The notes: generated by a model not told the origin, from the sequence alone. Positions 36,304 to 48,359 are shown, counted from the first letter of the stretch. The stretch: 64,000 nt of DNA from Cryptomeria japonica (GCF_030272615.1 NC_081406.1:263652624-263716623); one strand, 5' to 3'. Translations and numbers: made by a program.

Positions 36304-37506
36304 TGTAAAGGGGAAAATTAGGTGACTTGGTAATTTGCAAGATAGAAGGATAAATCACCAAATCACCTATTTTCACTTGGATGGGGAGATGCCTTTACAT
36401 TCAAAAGAGGGGGGAAAATCCACTAGATTCAATCACTAACTAGATTAGGACCGAATACTAAGTAGATTGATTGACATGGAATGGGCTTGACCCTCTTTTG
36501 TAAGTTAACTAGTTGAAATAAGAATAAGTGCAAGAAATGAAGACAAATCTGAGAAAACAGTGAGATGTAAATTCGGGATTTTTTCGTGCACCTGGATCTG
36601 AGAAGTATGAGAAGATTCGAAACTACTCTCCAAAAACTGCCAAAAGTAGCAGGGACCATGATGCCCCCTCTTGGTCCTTTGAGATTTTCGATCACCGGAA
36701 AGGGTTTTTCCTTCTCTATGTCTGAAGCTTATCCCGAGAGTTACAACTATGCACCTTATTTTCTACAGACAAAAGGAAAGGGAAAGGTGTTGGGAATATG
36801 GTCTTGCCTTTTAGGTCAAACCCCGGTTTTAGAATTAACCAAGTGATTGAAATAATGTAATTGAAATGATTGAAAGTAGAAATCCTCCTCTTTGAGGGGA
36901 TGTTGAATTGTCTGAAAATGAAATGCTTATACCTCCTTGTGAAGTTTTGCTTGCCTCCATATAGAATTATAACTTCATGGATTTGGATGATGATCTCCTC
37001 TTCAATGCTTGAAATCTTGACTTTATTGTTGCTCCAAAGCTTGAAGGAAGACTGAAAATGCTCAATTTCTCTTGAATTCTTGAATGCTTAATCTCTTGGA
37101 TGCTTGAAGACCTCTTGTGTATGTCTCCTCTTTTTTCAAATGAGAGGGGAAATCTCTCTTATATACTTTCCCGAAGGGAGAATGATTTAATTTTACGACA
37201 TGAGCTGACATGGAGGGGATTTTCCTGCTCAAATTTGAGATAGGTTAGGGGGTCCAAAATAGGTCCCCATTAGGGAGGACTAGGGCTCCATGCCTTGGTC
37301 CTAGTGAGGACCAAGGCACCATTCCCTAGTCCTACCCTATTTTGAGGTAGGATTAAGGTGGAAATGCGGTGCATCTTTGAGCTAGATGATATTTTTGGCA
37401 TGTATGAGCATAATCATGTCTTCGATCAAGCCAAGGGGTGCAAACAATAAGGCAAAGACCCAAATGTGATAAAAAATTGCAAGGGGTGCAATTTTAGGAT
37501 GCTACA
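36304..37506 (-). repeat. Solo LTR nested in gag of element C
   Basis: This 1203-bp copy of the C-type LTR, with TG...CA ends, is flanked by its own duplication CTTTG at 36299-36303 and 37507-37511. Removing it with one duplication copy restores a continuous gag reading across the site. It is visibly more diverged from the two C LTRs than they are from each other. Confidence 0.85.
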
Positions 37507-38581
37507 CTTTGGTCATGAGAAAAGTCAATACACAAAGTTTGAAATATTTTCACATGAGTCAAAGGATCACCTTTTCCATTATAAATCCCCAATTGAGGGA
37601 CTTCGACATGTTTAGGAGGGACAACTCAAACAATGTCATTGGATAATGGGATCGCTACATCAAATGTGGGCACATTATACTTAGATCATTGGATAATGGG
37701 ATCGCTACATCAAATGTGGGCACATTATACTTAGATTGATTCATGGAAGTTATTTGTTGTTGTAAGGAAGACATTGTTTAGGCTAGATTAATGATGGTTG
37801 ATTTGGTAGAAGGATTGAAATTGGACATGTTAGATTGAGAATGAGGGGTAACATTGTTGAATGAAGGAAGGGGTTGAGAATAAGAAGGGATGTTGTTATA
37901 TGAAGGCAGGGGTTGAAAATAAGGAGGTGGAACACTATTGTAGGTAGGTATTGGAGATGATTGGGTAACAAATGGAAGATTCGCTTGAGGAAGGATGAAA
38001 GAATTATGATTAGAGGAGTTGCCCCCTTGAATAACACTTGTAGGTATGACATTTTGAGTAGAAGTAGCCATGATGTTGGAGGTAAAAGTGGGAAAACTAG
38101 ACATAGGAGTAGTCAAGGGAATGGAGTGATTAACTTGACTGAGAGGTTGTGTATAACCAAGGACTTCAACATAACTCTTCATTGGTATCATATTACAATC
38201 AACAATATGAGCAATACCATGCAAGATATCAACACCAAGTTTATCACTTTGAACCACTCTTTTTAATCCTTCAATCAATGGGAGAGCTTAACTTTTCGAG
38301 TATTGTTGACTCATCCATTGTTGAAAAATTTAAATTGATTGTCAATCTTCTCCAATTGGTATGGAAACCCTAGTTAGTGATTCATCCACATCATGAGAAT
38401 TATCTAAAGAATGAGGATAAATGGGGACATTTGTAGGATTGCTAGAACCACCAACATCCTCATGGAATAAGCTATCCAAATTAGGCTCTATCTCCTCGGT
38501 AATTAAACCTTGGGAAGCCTTAATTCTATAACTTCTTCTCACGGGGATATTATAGGTTGGACTAATAGTAGTAAAACTCAT
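37507..38581 (-). pseudogene. Gag N-terminal region of element C
   Basis: The ATG at 38581 opens a frame with a basic start (RRSYRIKASQG), then a Pro/Ser/Asn-rich low-complexity stretch (38278-37778) typical of these gags, then the beginning of the gag core with a GDPLTHVKIFQTLC stretch next to the solo LTR. A stop at about 38342 and a 50-base tandem duplication (37637-37736, not a multiple of three) break it. Confidence 0.65.
37637..37736. repeat. 50-bp perfect tandem duplication
   Basis: Two identical 50-base copies beginning CATTGGATAATGGGATCGCT lie head to tail within decayed gag of element C. The perfect identity contrasts with the age of the element and points to a recent local event, or an assembly artefact. 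Confidence 0.9.
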
Positions 38582-39410
38582 GCACTAAGGGAGGGAAATT
38601 AGAAATTAGAAATTTGAAGTTTGAAATTTGCAAAATAATTGAATAATGCAAAATTTTAGCAAAAAATATTATTCAATTAAATAAGAAAATTGATTGAAAG
38701 GATAGAGAATAATTGTGATAAATTATGCAATCCCCTAGGAAATTGAAATAAAATTAGGGCTTTGTTAAAATAACCTCTTAATTTAAAATTAAAACTACCC
38801 ACTAGGAGATAGAAATTTAAATTTAAAATTAGGCCTAAAATAACCTCTTGATTTTAAAAAAATATATATTGAAAATGAATAAAATTTAAAATTAGGGCCT
38901 TGTAAAATGAACCTCTTAATTTTAAATTTAAAAATAGAACCAATGATGAATCTAAAATTGGGAAATGCACAAGGTTTTCAATTTAAAAATTAGGGCTTTT
39001 TTAGTTAACCACTTAATTTTAAAATTTAAATTTGAAATTTGAAATTTGATCCAAGATTGCAAATTTGAATTTGAAGCCACTCTAAAATGATAAATTTAAA
39101 ATTTAAACAACTCACAAGCTCAATTTTAAGCTTTTTAAAAATTAGGATTTTTCAATTAACCACTTAATTTTTAAATTTAAATGTAAAATTTGATGTGCAA
39201 GTGAAAAATTGAATAACACTTAGATCTAAAATAATTAACCCAAATTATGCAATTCACAAGCTCAATTTTTAAATTAAAAATTAGGGTTTTAATGAAAATA
39301 ACCTCTAAATTTTTAAAATTTGCAAGGAAATCAAACTTGTAAATGGAAATTTGAATTTTGAATTGCATACACACTCATATCTGAAAATAAAAATCAAAAG
39401 TAAGCATAGG
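38582..39410 (-). other. AT-rich leader of element C with degenerate repeats
   Basis: Between about 38745 and 39320 a degenerate unit with TTTAAAATTAGGGCTTT followed by TAACCTCTTAATTTT recurs about seven times. No gene is seen. It is the untranslated leader between the primer-binding site and gag. Confidence 0.55.
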
Positions 39411-39428
39411 ACATGTCGGGTTCACCAA
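39411..39428 (-). other. Primer-binding site of element C
   Basis: On the minus strand, three bases after the 5' LTR, the sequence TGGTGAACCCGACATGTC begins with TGG. It differs from the site shared by A and B, so C uses another primer tRNA. I cannot name it. Confidence 0.6.
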
Positions 39429-39430
39429 AA

Positions 39431-40642
39431 TGTAGAGGGAAAAATTTGATTTGGCAATTTGCAACATAGAAGGGAGAAATCACCAAATCAATTTTTCTTA
39501 AAAACCCTTTACATTCAAAACTGGGAAGGGAATCCACTAGATGTAGTCACAAATCAGATAAGGACTGAATACTAAATGGATTGATTAATTGTTGTGGGGT
39601 TTTTCTTATCTTTTGTAAGTTGAAATGCTGAAATAGGTTAAGTGTTGAAAAATGAAGGTAAAACTGAGAAAATAGTGAGCTACATATGTGGGATCGAGTT
39701 GAACACCTGGAATTGAGTAGTATAAGTTGAGTTGGATTTGGGCCTCGAAAAAGCTCCTGAAAAGTCAGGACTAGGACGCAACATCACGGTCCTCTGAACT
39801 TTCCACATGTCAAAAAGGGTTGATTCGTCTCTATGAATGAAGCTTATTCTGAAGAGTACAACTATGTACCTATTTCATGCACACATAAAGAAGGGGAAAC
39901 ATGTTGGGAATAGGATCTTGCCTTAAGTCAAACCCCAATTTTGGAATTAACCATGAAAATGAAATAAAGATAATTAAAATGACTGTAAGGAAAGGATCTC
40001 CTTTTGAGGGAGATGTTGAATTATGACTTAAAAATGAATGAAGATACCTCCTTGTGAAGCTTTGCTTGCCTCCACATGGAATTAGGGTTTCATGAAATAG
40101 GATGTAGATCTCCACTTCAATGCTTGAATCTTGACTTAATTGTTGCTTCAAGGCTTGAAGGAAGACTAAAAATGCTCAATTGCTCTTGAATGCTTGATTG
40201 CTTGATCTCATGTGTGCTTGATAAATGTCTTGGATGATTGATTGATGTGATAGATGATTGATAGATGTTCAAATGAGAGGGTAAATCATTTTTATATACT
40301 TGTCCATTGAGGAAATTGATTAATTTTTTGACATGAGCCGACACGGAAAGGGAATTCCCGCTCAAATTTGAAACATGTGAAAATAGGTTGAAAGGGGCCC
40401 AAAAATGAGGGGGACCATGGCATGTCGCCATGGTCCTAGTGAGGACTAGGGAACCACACCTTGGTCCTGCCCTATTTTGGGGCAAGGATCAATTGCCAAA
40501 TGAATGCAAGGTGTCACAAAGTGATGCAATACGGAAGGGGCATTAGCATAATCAAGTCCCTAGTAGGCAAAGGGGCATAAATGCTAAGGTAAGGACCTAA
40601 TGCGGTTGAAATTTCAAAGGGGTGCAATTTTAGGATGCTACA
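39431..40642 (-). repeat. 5' LTR of element C
   Basis: The 1212-bp LTR begins TGTAGCATCCTAAAATTG at 40642 on the minus strand and ends CCCTCTACA at 39431. A TATA-like box (TATATAAA) lies at 40291-40298 on the minus strand. The GTTTT duplication follows at 40643-40647. Confidence 0.88.
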
Positions 40643-40647
40643 GTTTT
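40643..40647. repeat. Target-site duplication GTTTT, right copy (element C)
   Basis: Matches 31683-31687 exactly. Confidence 0.8.
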
Positions 40648-41673
40648 CTTGGTTCAATATTTGTAGGAGGTATCCATTTAGTTCTTTAATAAAGAAGGGA
40701 GAAATACACTATGTAGTTCACCATGTTTACAACCAATAACAATCTCCTCAATTTTTTTTTGATGAAAACATTAGTTTCATTCCCTTATTAGGGATGTTTC
40801 CTAAAATTTTAAGAACTTGCATGCAATTTAAACCACTTCTACCTAGTCCCTTGTTCTTTCTTATGCACAAAACCTAAAAGTTGTGACATTTTGTGAATTG
40901 CTTCAATTTGATAGTGACATATGCCTCTACTCAAGATTAATGAGGCCTCATGCATGATATTTGGACAATAATTCAAATCTAGATAATTTACAGGAGTATA
41001 ACATAGGGGAACAAATAAACTAAAGTACTTTCTCTTCCTTTTCATGCATTTCCCCTAGTTATTATGGGGTCCTCTAGGCTCATTTTTCTCCATCCACTAG
41101 TTCAAAAATATAAAATTACAAGTTTTTTTAAGGTTTTTTTTTTTAATGTTTGTAACTAGCTTCTCACTTTTTACACTATAAGACATTGTGCATTGTGCTT
41201 ATGGGTAAAAGCACAAAATTATGTCACGTTTCAGGCCAACTTATCAGCACAAGTGAATTTAAGTAATTCTAAATAAAAAATAATTTTAGTCAAACATATG
41301 GTTTATAGAGATTCATTATAGCTATCTTATATATTTTATACTACTTTGGGTCTAATTACCATTTTTTTTTGTTGTTGAAAAAATCGATGTTTCAACAACT
41401 CATACTCTTATAAATAATATATTTCTTGAAATGTAAAAATACCCCTTTATAGATCTATAAGTAAATTTTCCAAAATATATATCTTATAATATTTTAATTA
41501 GTTTTTATATTTTATATTTTATTTTTATTGAAAGTAGGTCATCAACACTAATATATAAGGTTGATTATCTTGTAAAGGAAAAATAGAAAAATTTATCTAA
41601 AAGTTTTGAAAAAAAAACACACTAGAGAAAAGAGTCTATGTCAAGATGATATATTTTCTAATTTGTATAAATA
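40648..41673. other. No gene seen
   Basis: AT-rich sequence between element C and the LINE tail. A short minus-strand open stretch (41045-40839) reads somewhat protein-like but matches no family I know. Confidence 0.3.
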
Positions 41674-42399
41674 TTTTTTTTTGGATTAGATATCAAAAAA
41701 ACTTTACATAGCATCAGCAAAAAATTGAGTTCGGCAGTATCAGGGGCACCAAGAGAAGGTGCATATACAAAATATATAGTTATCGGGCACCTCCACTATA
41801 TTAGGGATGATTACATTAGATATACATATTTGTAGACAAAATTATCAGTAAATAGATCTAATCATCAGTTTAAGGAATTGACATTTCAGCATCTGGTGCA
41901 TTGTTGTTTCCCAGTGGGGGAGCCATGCTACCCACCCCATATTTCCATCCTGCCACACTTCCACCCAACCATCCAGTATATCTTTTTTATGAGGATGAGA
42001 GGTGCGCTCACAAATCAGGTCAGCCTCCTCCTAAATAATCTCCATATGCATCTGTCTGCTATCCAATTACCTCATAAAGGCCATCAATGCTTGTTTAAAA
42101 GCTGCTTTGCCTAGTTCATCCCTCTCCCAAGTGAATCCGTGTGATAGTTCATAGATGTAGACAGTGGTAGCACCCTCATTGATCCACCTGTCAAACTTGT
42201 CTGAGTCGAGCTTAAGTACAATAGTGACCTACATGGAAATAGAATGAACAATGAGTCTCCTAAGAGACTCAGTGAGGTGCCTAGTATTGCTATTAAAGAT
42301 GTCATCATTATAATACTTCCATATGAGCCAAAGAACCTCCAAAGAAAAACAAGACCAAAAGATATTTGCAATTCTCCTACAGCCCTTGATATAGCCTAG

Positions 42400-45300
42400 A
42401 ATAATATCTATGAATTCAAAAGAAATAGATTCTAAGTTAAAGCCAAACAGTCTTCATATTTCTTTTGCAAAATGGCATTAAAAAAAGATATGTTTCATAG
42501 TTTCAGGCACTCTGCATATGTTACAACTTAATAAAGAACCTTCCTTATTTTTTATGGGGAGTTTATTTAACAGCAGGCACCAACCAAAGAATTGTTTTTT
42601 TGGTTCATTATGGGCCATCCAAAACCTACTCAGACTATCTTTCCAGGTCTTTGGCTCCCAGTTTAGATCCCAACATTTGTTAAGGTGCAGGAAAATGGTA
42701 TCAATCTCAGTGAGTGTAGAATAGATGCATTTGGCTTTAAGGGAAGGAAGAGGTGTGCCATCAGTCCAGTAAAGTGCAGTCATGGGGGTCGAGGGAGAGG
42801 GGGGTGGGGGGGGGGGAGAGTAGAGGATAAGGCCATTTTAAGAATGTTATACGTCCTACTCTGGGATGTCGGGATAGAAAAGGTGAGTTTCAGCTCCTCC
42901 CAAGATCTGAGTTGGTCATTTGCAAACAGTTGCTCAAAGTGTTTAATACCCATATTATGCCATTTCAATGCAGAACAACCTTGGAGAGTGGCTAATGGTT
43001 TCCCATTATGAAATAAATTCCACCATATTGATTTGTCATCAGTAATATTTCCCTGTTTGGTGCCATTAACTTTGATATGTACCAAGTGTTTCACATGTTC
43101 CTAGGCCTTCCATAAGGACTTGAAGATAGCAGAACCAGCCGAAGCTACCTCAAACTATCTCATAAGACTATCAAGTATTGGGAGGTCTTTCCATTTCTTG
43201 GCTTTCTTAGGGACTGAGCATATAATATTATTTCTTATAAGAACTTTCCATGACTCATTACCATCCATGGCCTTAAGAATCCACTTGGAAGCAAGAGCAA
43301 TGCCATGTAGCTTCAGGTCTTTCAACCCCATCCCACCAAATATTTTATTCATAGTGCACCACTCCCATTTGACTGCATGTTGCTTCTTATTACCCTTTCC
43401 ATCTAACCATAAGAATTCCCTAATCTTCTTTTGGACATGATTAAATTGGTAATTCTTAAAGAGCCAGGCTGATGAGAAATAGATATTATATGAGGCAAAT
43501 ATTTTTTGACACACCTGGAATCTTCCAGCCAAAGAGAGAAAGTTTTTGTTCCACTTGGAGAGTTTCTTATCAATCGTGTTCCTTACCCATTCCCACATTT
43601 CTTTTAGATTTGGGAGAACAAAGAAGGGAATACCTAGATATTTTACAATCTGTGTTGGGCCCAACCAATTGAGAGCTAGCCTGGAAAGTTGTCATCCCAA
43701 CCAAGAAGATTGGACTTGTGGATAGAAATCTTGCTGCCAGATGCTAGACAAAAGATATCAATATTTTTCATCAGGGAAGCAAGGTTCTCTTCCTCAAGCT
43801 TAATTAATAGTGCAGTGTCATTAGCAAATTGGACATTACAGATTTCCCCCTTGTTAGGTAAGGTGATACCCCTAATAGGGGGAGTAGATGAGGAGTCCTT
43901 AAGTAAGTAGAACATTGCATCAACAACTAGAACCAAGAGGGTGGGGGCTAAAGGGCACCCCTGTCTGATGGATCTAGTTAGTGCAAAATTGGAGGACCTT
44001 ATCCCATTTACTTCAACAATAGCATTAGCATCACATAGCAAAGTTCTGACCATATTGCAAAATCCAGGGGGGAAGCCTAATGATTGAAGTATCTGAATGA
44101 TATAGTCCCATTCTACTCTGTCATATGCTTTCTCAAAATCTATGAGCAACATGGCTCCACTTTGTCCTGATTCCTTAGCCCAATGGAGCAACTCCCAACA
44201 TGTAATTAGGTTTTCCAATATATAATGTCCTTTAACAAACCCTGTTTGAGTAGCACTGACAATCTTAGGCAATATTTTCTCCAATCTGCATGCAATCAAC
44301 TTAGCTAGGATTTTGTATGACACATTCAATAGTGTGATAGGTCTCCAATTTTTAAGTAGGGTTTTGTCACCTTCCTTAGGAATGAGCTTAATTAGACCTT
44401 GGTTAATATTCTTTCCCAAGGAGCCAATATGTATCGCTTCAGTGTATAGGGAGTGCAGATCATCAACAATCCATCCAATGTTTTCTTTATAAAATTCTAC
44501 TGGAAATCCCATCAGGGCCGAGGGATTTATCATTGCTAAGAGCCAAGATAGCTCCCCTGATTTCTTCTTTTGAGATAGCCATTTCAAGTATCTTACTATC
44601 CTCCTTGTCAATATGTTTAGGGAATAAGGACATAATAATCTTTCTGGCATTTTCTTGTTCCTCCCTACCTGGTTAAGTAGAGAATAGGTTCTTGCAGAAC
44701 TGAGCAAAGCACTCAAGAATTTTAGTTGGGTCAAAGAGGTTCTTATTCTGCTCCTAGATGGTGTCAATTTTTTCTCCGGCTTGTTTCATTTTAAGAAACT
44801 GGAAGAAGAATTTAGATCCTCGATCTCTAGTGTCTAGCCAATTTAATTTAGCCATAGTTCTCCACCCTTTGATTTTCTGATTCTGCAGTCTTCTAAGATC
44901 AGTCTTGACCCTAACAAGCTGGTTGGTGAGTGATACATTCTCAATATCCCCTTGAAGTTCCAGTTCAGCCACTTGGAGGGCATTATGCAGTTGTAACTCA
45001 GAGGCTCTGGCATCCTTAGCCTTCTTTTTACCCACAGCTTGATAGAGTGAGGTCCAGGTTTTAACATTCTGATTCCATTTGTCTATGTTGGACATTTGGC
45101 AATTACCATATTTATTAAATATTCTGACTAGACACGGAGCACATTTCAGGTCCTCATCCTTTAGTAGACTAGTGTTCATTGTAAAGTTAGAGCTAGCGTT
45201 TAGTGGGGTCACCCTACTATCAGTTATCTTTAGCCCAATCATAATAGGGTGATGATATGACAGTGTTTATGGTATGATAGTATATTGAAACCCCCCATCA

Positions 45301-45965
45301 TTTTTAGTAATTTGGAAGAAGTCTTTGTTGAAATAAAATCTATCAAGCTTGCAATAGACTCTTTTATTATACTGTTGATGATTACACCAAGTGTACCATA
45401 TTGATTTATACTCACCTTTCATTCCTGATAAAGGATCGATCAATCTCATCTTGTTAGTCATCATTTTCCACTGCACTCTCTCAACACCCTTCCATTCCAC
45501 CTTATTACCTCCCTATTTATCTTGAGAATTTACTACCATGTTGAAATCCCCTCCCAGGAACCAGGGGATATCTTCTAGATTAGAAATCCATTCCCACATA
45601 CTTCCTCTTTCCCAGTAGTCATTGGAGGCATAAATTGAGTAGATGTAAAAGGTGGAGTTGCCATTCTAAATGATAGCCCACACTGCCCTTGCACAAGGGG
45701 ATTGCCCCCACTTTTTCACCTTATTTGCCCAATTAGGGCTTAATAAAATTGCAGCTCCCCCTCTTCCTTTAGGGTGGTTGGTATAGATGGGAGTGACCTC
45801 CCTCCAAATGGATTTTAGTCCAATTTCTAAGGTGAATCCCACTGATTTTAACTCCTGGATCATAAGATAGTCAATATCTTTGTGCATATTTAGAAATCTT
45901 TTGACCACATATTTCCTATCAGGGGCCTCTAGGCCCTTGATGTTCCATGAGATGGCTTTCAACAT
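42400..45965 (-). pseudogene. LINE ORF2 (endonuclease, reverse transcriptase, zf-RVT)
   Basis: The start ATG at 45965 opens an APE-type endonuclease (WNIKGLEAPDRKY, LMIQELKS). After frame changes, 45242-44754 covers the linker. The RT fold lies at 44767-43676, with NWRPITLLNVSYKILAKLI, FEKAYDRVEW, RQGCPLAP and, at the catalytic site, FANDTALL instead of FADD. Residues 43664-43155 include KYLGIPF and the FLWLDG region. The end, 42783-42478, is the zinc-binding domain of plant LINEs, with KQFFGWCLLLNKLPIKN and CNICRVPETMKHIFF. At least five breaks separate these pieces. The D-to-N change at the catalytic site corresponds to GAT to AAT. Confidence 0.88.
42784..42822 (+). other. G-run, quadruplex candidate in LINE
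   Basis: GGGGG, GGG, GGGGGG and a run of eleven G lie within 40 bases. On the coding (minus) strand of the LINE this is the C-rich DNA behind a Pro-rich PPPHPPLPRPP stretch. The long G run may have expanded after the LINE decayed. Confidence 0.5.
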
Positions 45966-45983
45966 TAGGAGGATTGTTCAGTA

Positions 45984-45988
45984 GTATC
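45984..45988. repeat. Target-site duplication GTATC, left copy (element B)
   Basis: GTATC directly precedes the 5' LTR of B and recurs at 62204-62208. Confidence 0.93.
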
Positions 45989-46774
45989 TGTAGACACCTA
46001 AAATTGTCATGTTTAATTAAATAAATATTTTATTTATTTAATTATCTAAGCCTAATTCTTCTATTAATTAAATAAATTTTTATTTATTTAATTAATTCAT
46101 TTATCCTCTTCTAGCCTTATTTCTCATTTAAATAAATACATTTATTTATTTAAATTATCCCTTTCCTAAATTAAATAAATATTTTATTTATTTAATTGTC
46201 CTACTTCTTCTATTAATTAAATAAATCTTTATTTATTTAATTAATTCATTATCTTTTTCTACACATGACACATGTCATTCATCTCTTAATTCATACACCA
46301 CCTACCTCTTTCATTATTTTGGTATTTCTTTTACCTACCCTCTAATCTTAGCCGACCTCTCTTTTTACACCTCTCAATCTTAACCCTCCATTTCTTATTG
46401 TGTCTTCTATTTAAGGAGATGCTTTCTTCATTGTCAAACCCTAATGACACATGTTAATGACTGATTTTGGAGTACTTGGCTACATTACGATCCTACTTGC
46501 AACCACATTCCGTTCTTTGTTGAGCTCTTGTGCATATAAAAATCTGAGAGCAAATATATCAAGCAAGATCAATGGAGATAGGAAGAATGGAGATCAAAAC
46601 CCTATTGGACATGTGATGGTATAATCTTTGTGATTTTGAGTTATTTGCATTGTCTTAGGTAATCTTCATATGTTATGGTGGATCTTTGTTCATTGTTAGG
46701 CTAGGGTTTAGTGGTTGGATTCATTTTAGCCTTTCAATATTGTTGTTATTTGTTATCCATTTTCACCATAAACA
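45989..46774 (+). repeat. 5' LTR of element B
   Basis: The 786-bp LTR begins TGTAGACACCTAAAATTG and ends CCATAAACA. The first 260 bases are dominated by AT-rich inverted repeats: arms such as TAATTAAATAAAT and its complement, at about 46013-46045, 46067-46095, 46125-46160, 46172-46198 and 46208-46247. A TATTTAAG box lies at 46409. Confidence 0.95.
46409..46416 (+). promoter_or_regulatory. TATA-like box in LTR of element B
   Basis: TATTTAAG lies about 365 bases before the LTR end, between the AT-rich U3-like part and a less AT-rich part, a suitable place for the promoter. It is present in both LTRs. Confidence 0.4.
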
Positions 46775-46777
46775 TTT

Positions 46778-46797
46778 TGGCACGCCCGGTGGGACTC
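46778..46797 (+). other. Primer-binding site of element B
   Basis: TGGCACGCCCGGTGGGACTC starts three bases after the LTR and is identical to the site of element A. Confidence 0.78.
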
Positions 46798-46887
46798 TTT
46801 TCCCTTTGCATTTAACATTTTTATTGCAGATTTGGCACTTTTGAAGTTGCAGATCGGACTATTTTCGACGACATTTTAGGTTTTTTC

Positions 46888-47143
46888 CGCGTCTGCGAGC
46901 GTTCGGATCGCGTTTTTGTGTTTCAAAAGCATCTGTATACTCTGGAATCGCGTCTGTGTTTTTGCCAATTTTTGTTTTGCAGGTTTCCGAAAGCTGCGTC
47001 TGTGATTCCAAACCGCGTCTGCACTGCATCAGATCGCGTCTGCGTCACTTAACAACGTCTGTGACCTCTGATCGCGTCTGTGCATCACAGAACAGCGTCT
47101 GTGTAATACAGACGCGTCTGAGTCTGGTATAGAAGCGTCTGTG
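46888..47143 (+). repeat. GCGTCTGTG word cluster 1, leader of element B
   Basis: About ten copies of CGCGTCTG or GCGTCTGTG spaced 12-50 bases apart with unrelated spacers. The reverse complement recurs at 60640-60905 in the same element. Confidence 0.8.
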
Positions 47144-47559
47144 CTTTCTGTTTTGCAATTTTTAATTTTTCTTTGATTCGGGTTTTCGGATTTCATACTT
47201 AGAGTTTCGGATCTGGTTTATTTTCGGCTAACCCTTGCAGATCTAGCTAACCTGGTTTGTGCAGCTTGCTTTGGAGGCAAAAACGTTTTTGTTGAAGGCC
47301 CCTTTTCACAAAGTCTTTTGGGTTTTCTAAAATTTACCTAACTTGTGTGCTTGCAGGAAGGGGTTATCATTTGAAACAACCCAAACTACTAACAATTTTG
47401 TTGCAGGGCCTTGGCTAGGGTTTTATAATTTTGTTGTGTGCCTTGTTTTCATAGCTTAGCAAACACTTCCATTGGTGCACTAAAATTGAATCATTGTCTT
47501 TTGTGTCTTGAGCAATAGGCTCTTTTTGTTTAATCTTTAGACGGCCTGTCTTCCCGTGT

Positions 47560-48110
47560 GGTCATTAGGACTACTAGTGAGAAGAGAACGACCCAAGTGG
47601 TAGCGAGGAAAACCCACCTCTTCCGAACCACTATAATCAAATGTATTCATGGTGAAAACTATGGATAACGTGTGCTGATTAGTTCATACCGACACTATGT
47701 CTCCCCATAAACCCGTTTGATCAAATTTATTTGATCATTTGTAGGGCGTAACCCCTACCGGCTGGGAGCCTTCTGTATTTACAGAGCTGAAAGTGCCACA
47801 TGTATGGCCACACGAGCGGATGCCCTTACTAGCACCTTTTTGTTTTGGAAGCCCAAATCCTTCTAGTTGTTGGGGCAGGAGGTCGGACCTCTGGTAGCGG
47901 CCCACACACATACGGTTCTTAGTAGAGATACAAAGTTCGCCATGGGGAGTTTTCATGGGGACTAATGCTTGGCTGACCCGAGAAGTGAGTACCGAGGGTG
48001 GAGCCAGTGAGGTCAAGCATCTAAGTATCCGCTCTGAATAGCGTAGCCTCGGGGGTAAAACCCTATGTGGGATCAACAACTATTGTCTTGGCTAGCCCTA
48101 AGATTTGTGC
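47560..48110 (+). promoter_or_regulatory. Conserved leader block (shared with element A)
   Basis: Counterpart of 6730-7270. Identity is high in words such as GGAGGTCGGACCTCTG, CAAAGTTCGCCATG and GTCAAGCATCTAAGT. It is placed between the two word clusters, about 900 bases before gag. Confidence 0.6.
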
Positions 48111-48359
48111 TTGTCTTATGCTAAACACTCAAACATTCAAGACAAAACAACAAAACATTGTGTCTTTTGTGTCTTCAAGTGTATGCAAAACACTTTACAA
48201 CACACTTTTCTTGGAGTCATTTTGGAGTCTAAACACTTGCAAACATTGAGTCCTCATCAACATTGTGTCCTCTTGTCACGAAAAACAGTCAAACAGTCGG
48301 ATTTGGTCACAACAAAACAACTTCACATATTGGAAAAAATTGCATTAAGGTTACAGAAA

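Larger units (their letters stand above)
41674..45988 (-). mobile_element. L1-type LINE, 3' part (ORF2 and tail)
   Basis: This is the 3' part of a minus-strand non-LTR retrotransposon; the 5' part continues at 62204-63700 on the far side of element B. The order on the minus strand is ORF1, endonuclease, RT, C-terminal zinc-binding domain, tail. A T9 run at 41674-41682 is the complement of a short poly-A tail. I found no convincing target duplication. Multiple stops and frame changes mark it as inactive. Confidence 0.85.

Noticed and set aside
40117-40485. 122-codon minus-strand frame in the LTR of element C
   Set aside because: It lies wholly inside an LTR, is not kept open in the other LTR copies and shows no domain.
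47881-48060. tRNA- or rRNA-like gene in the conserved leader block
   Set aside because: No cloverleaf with the conserved T- and D-arm residues could be drawn, and the block is shared only with the leader of element A.
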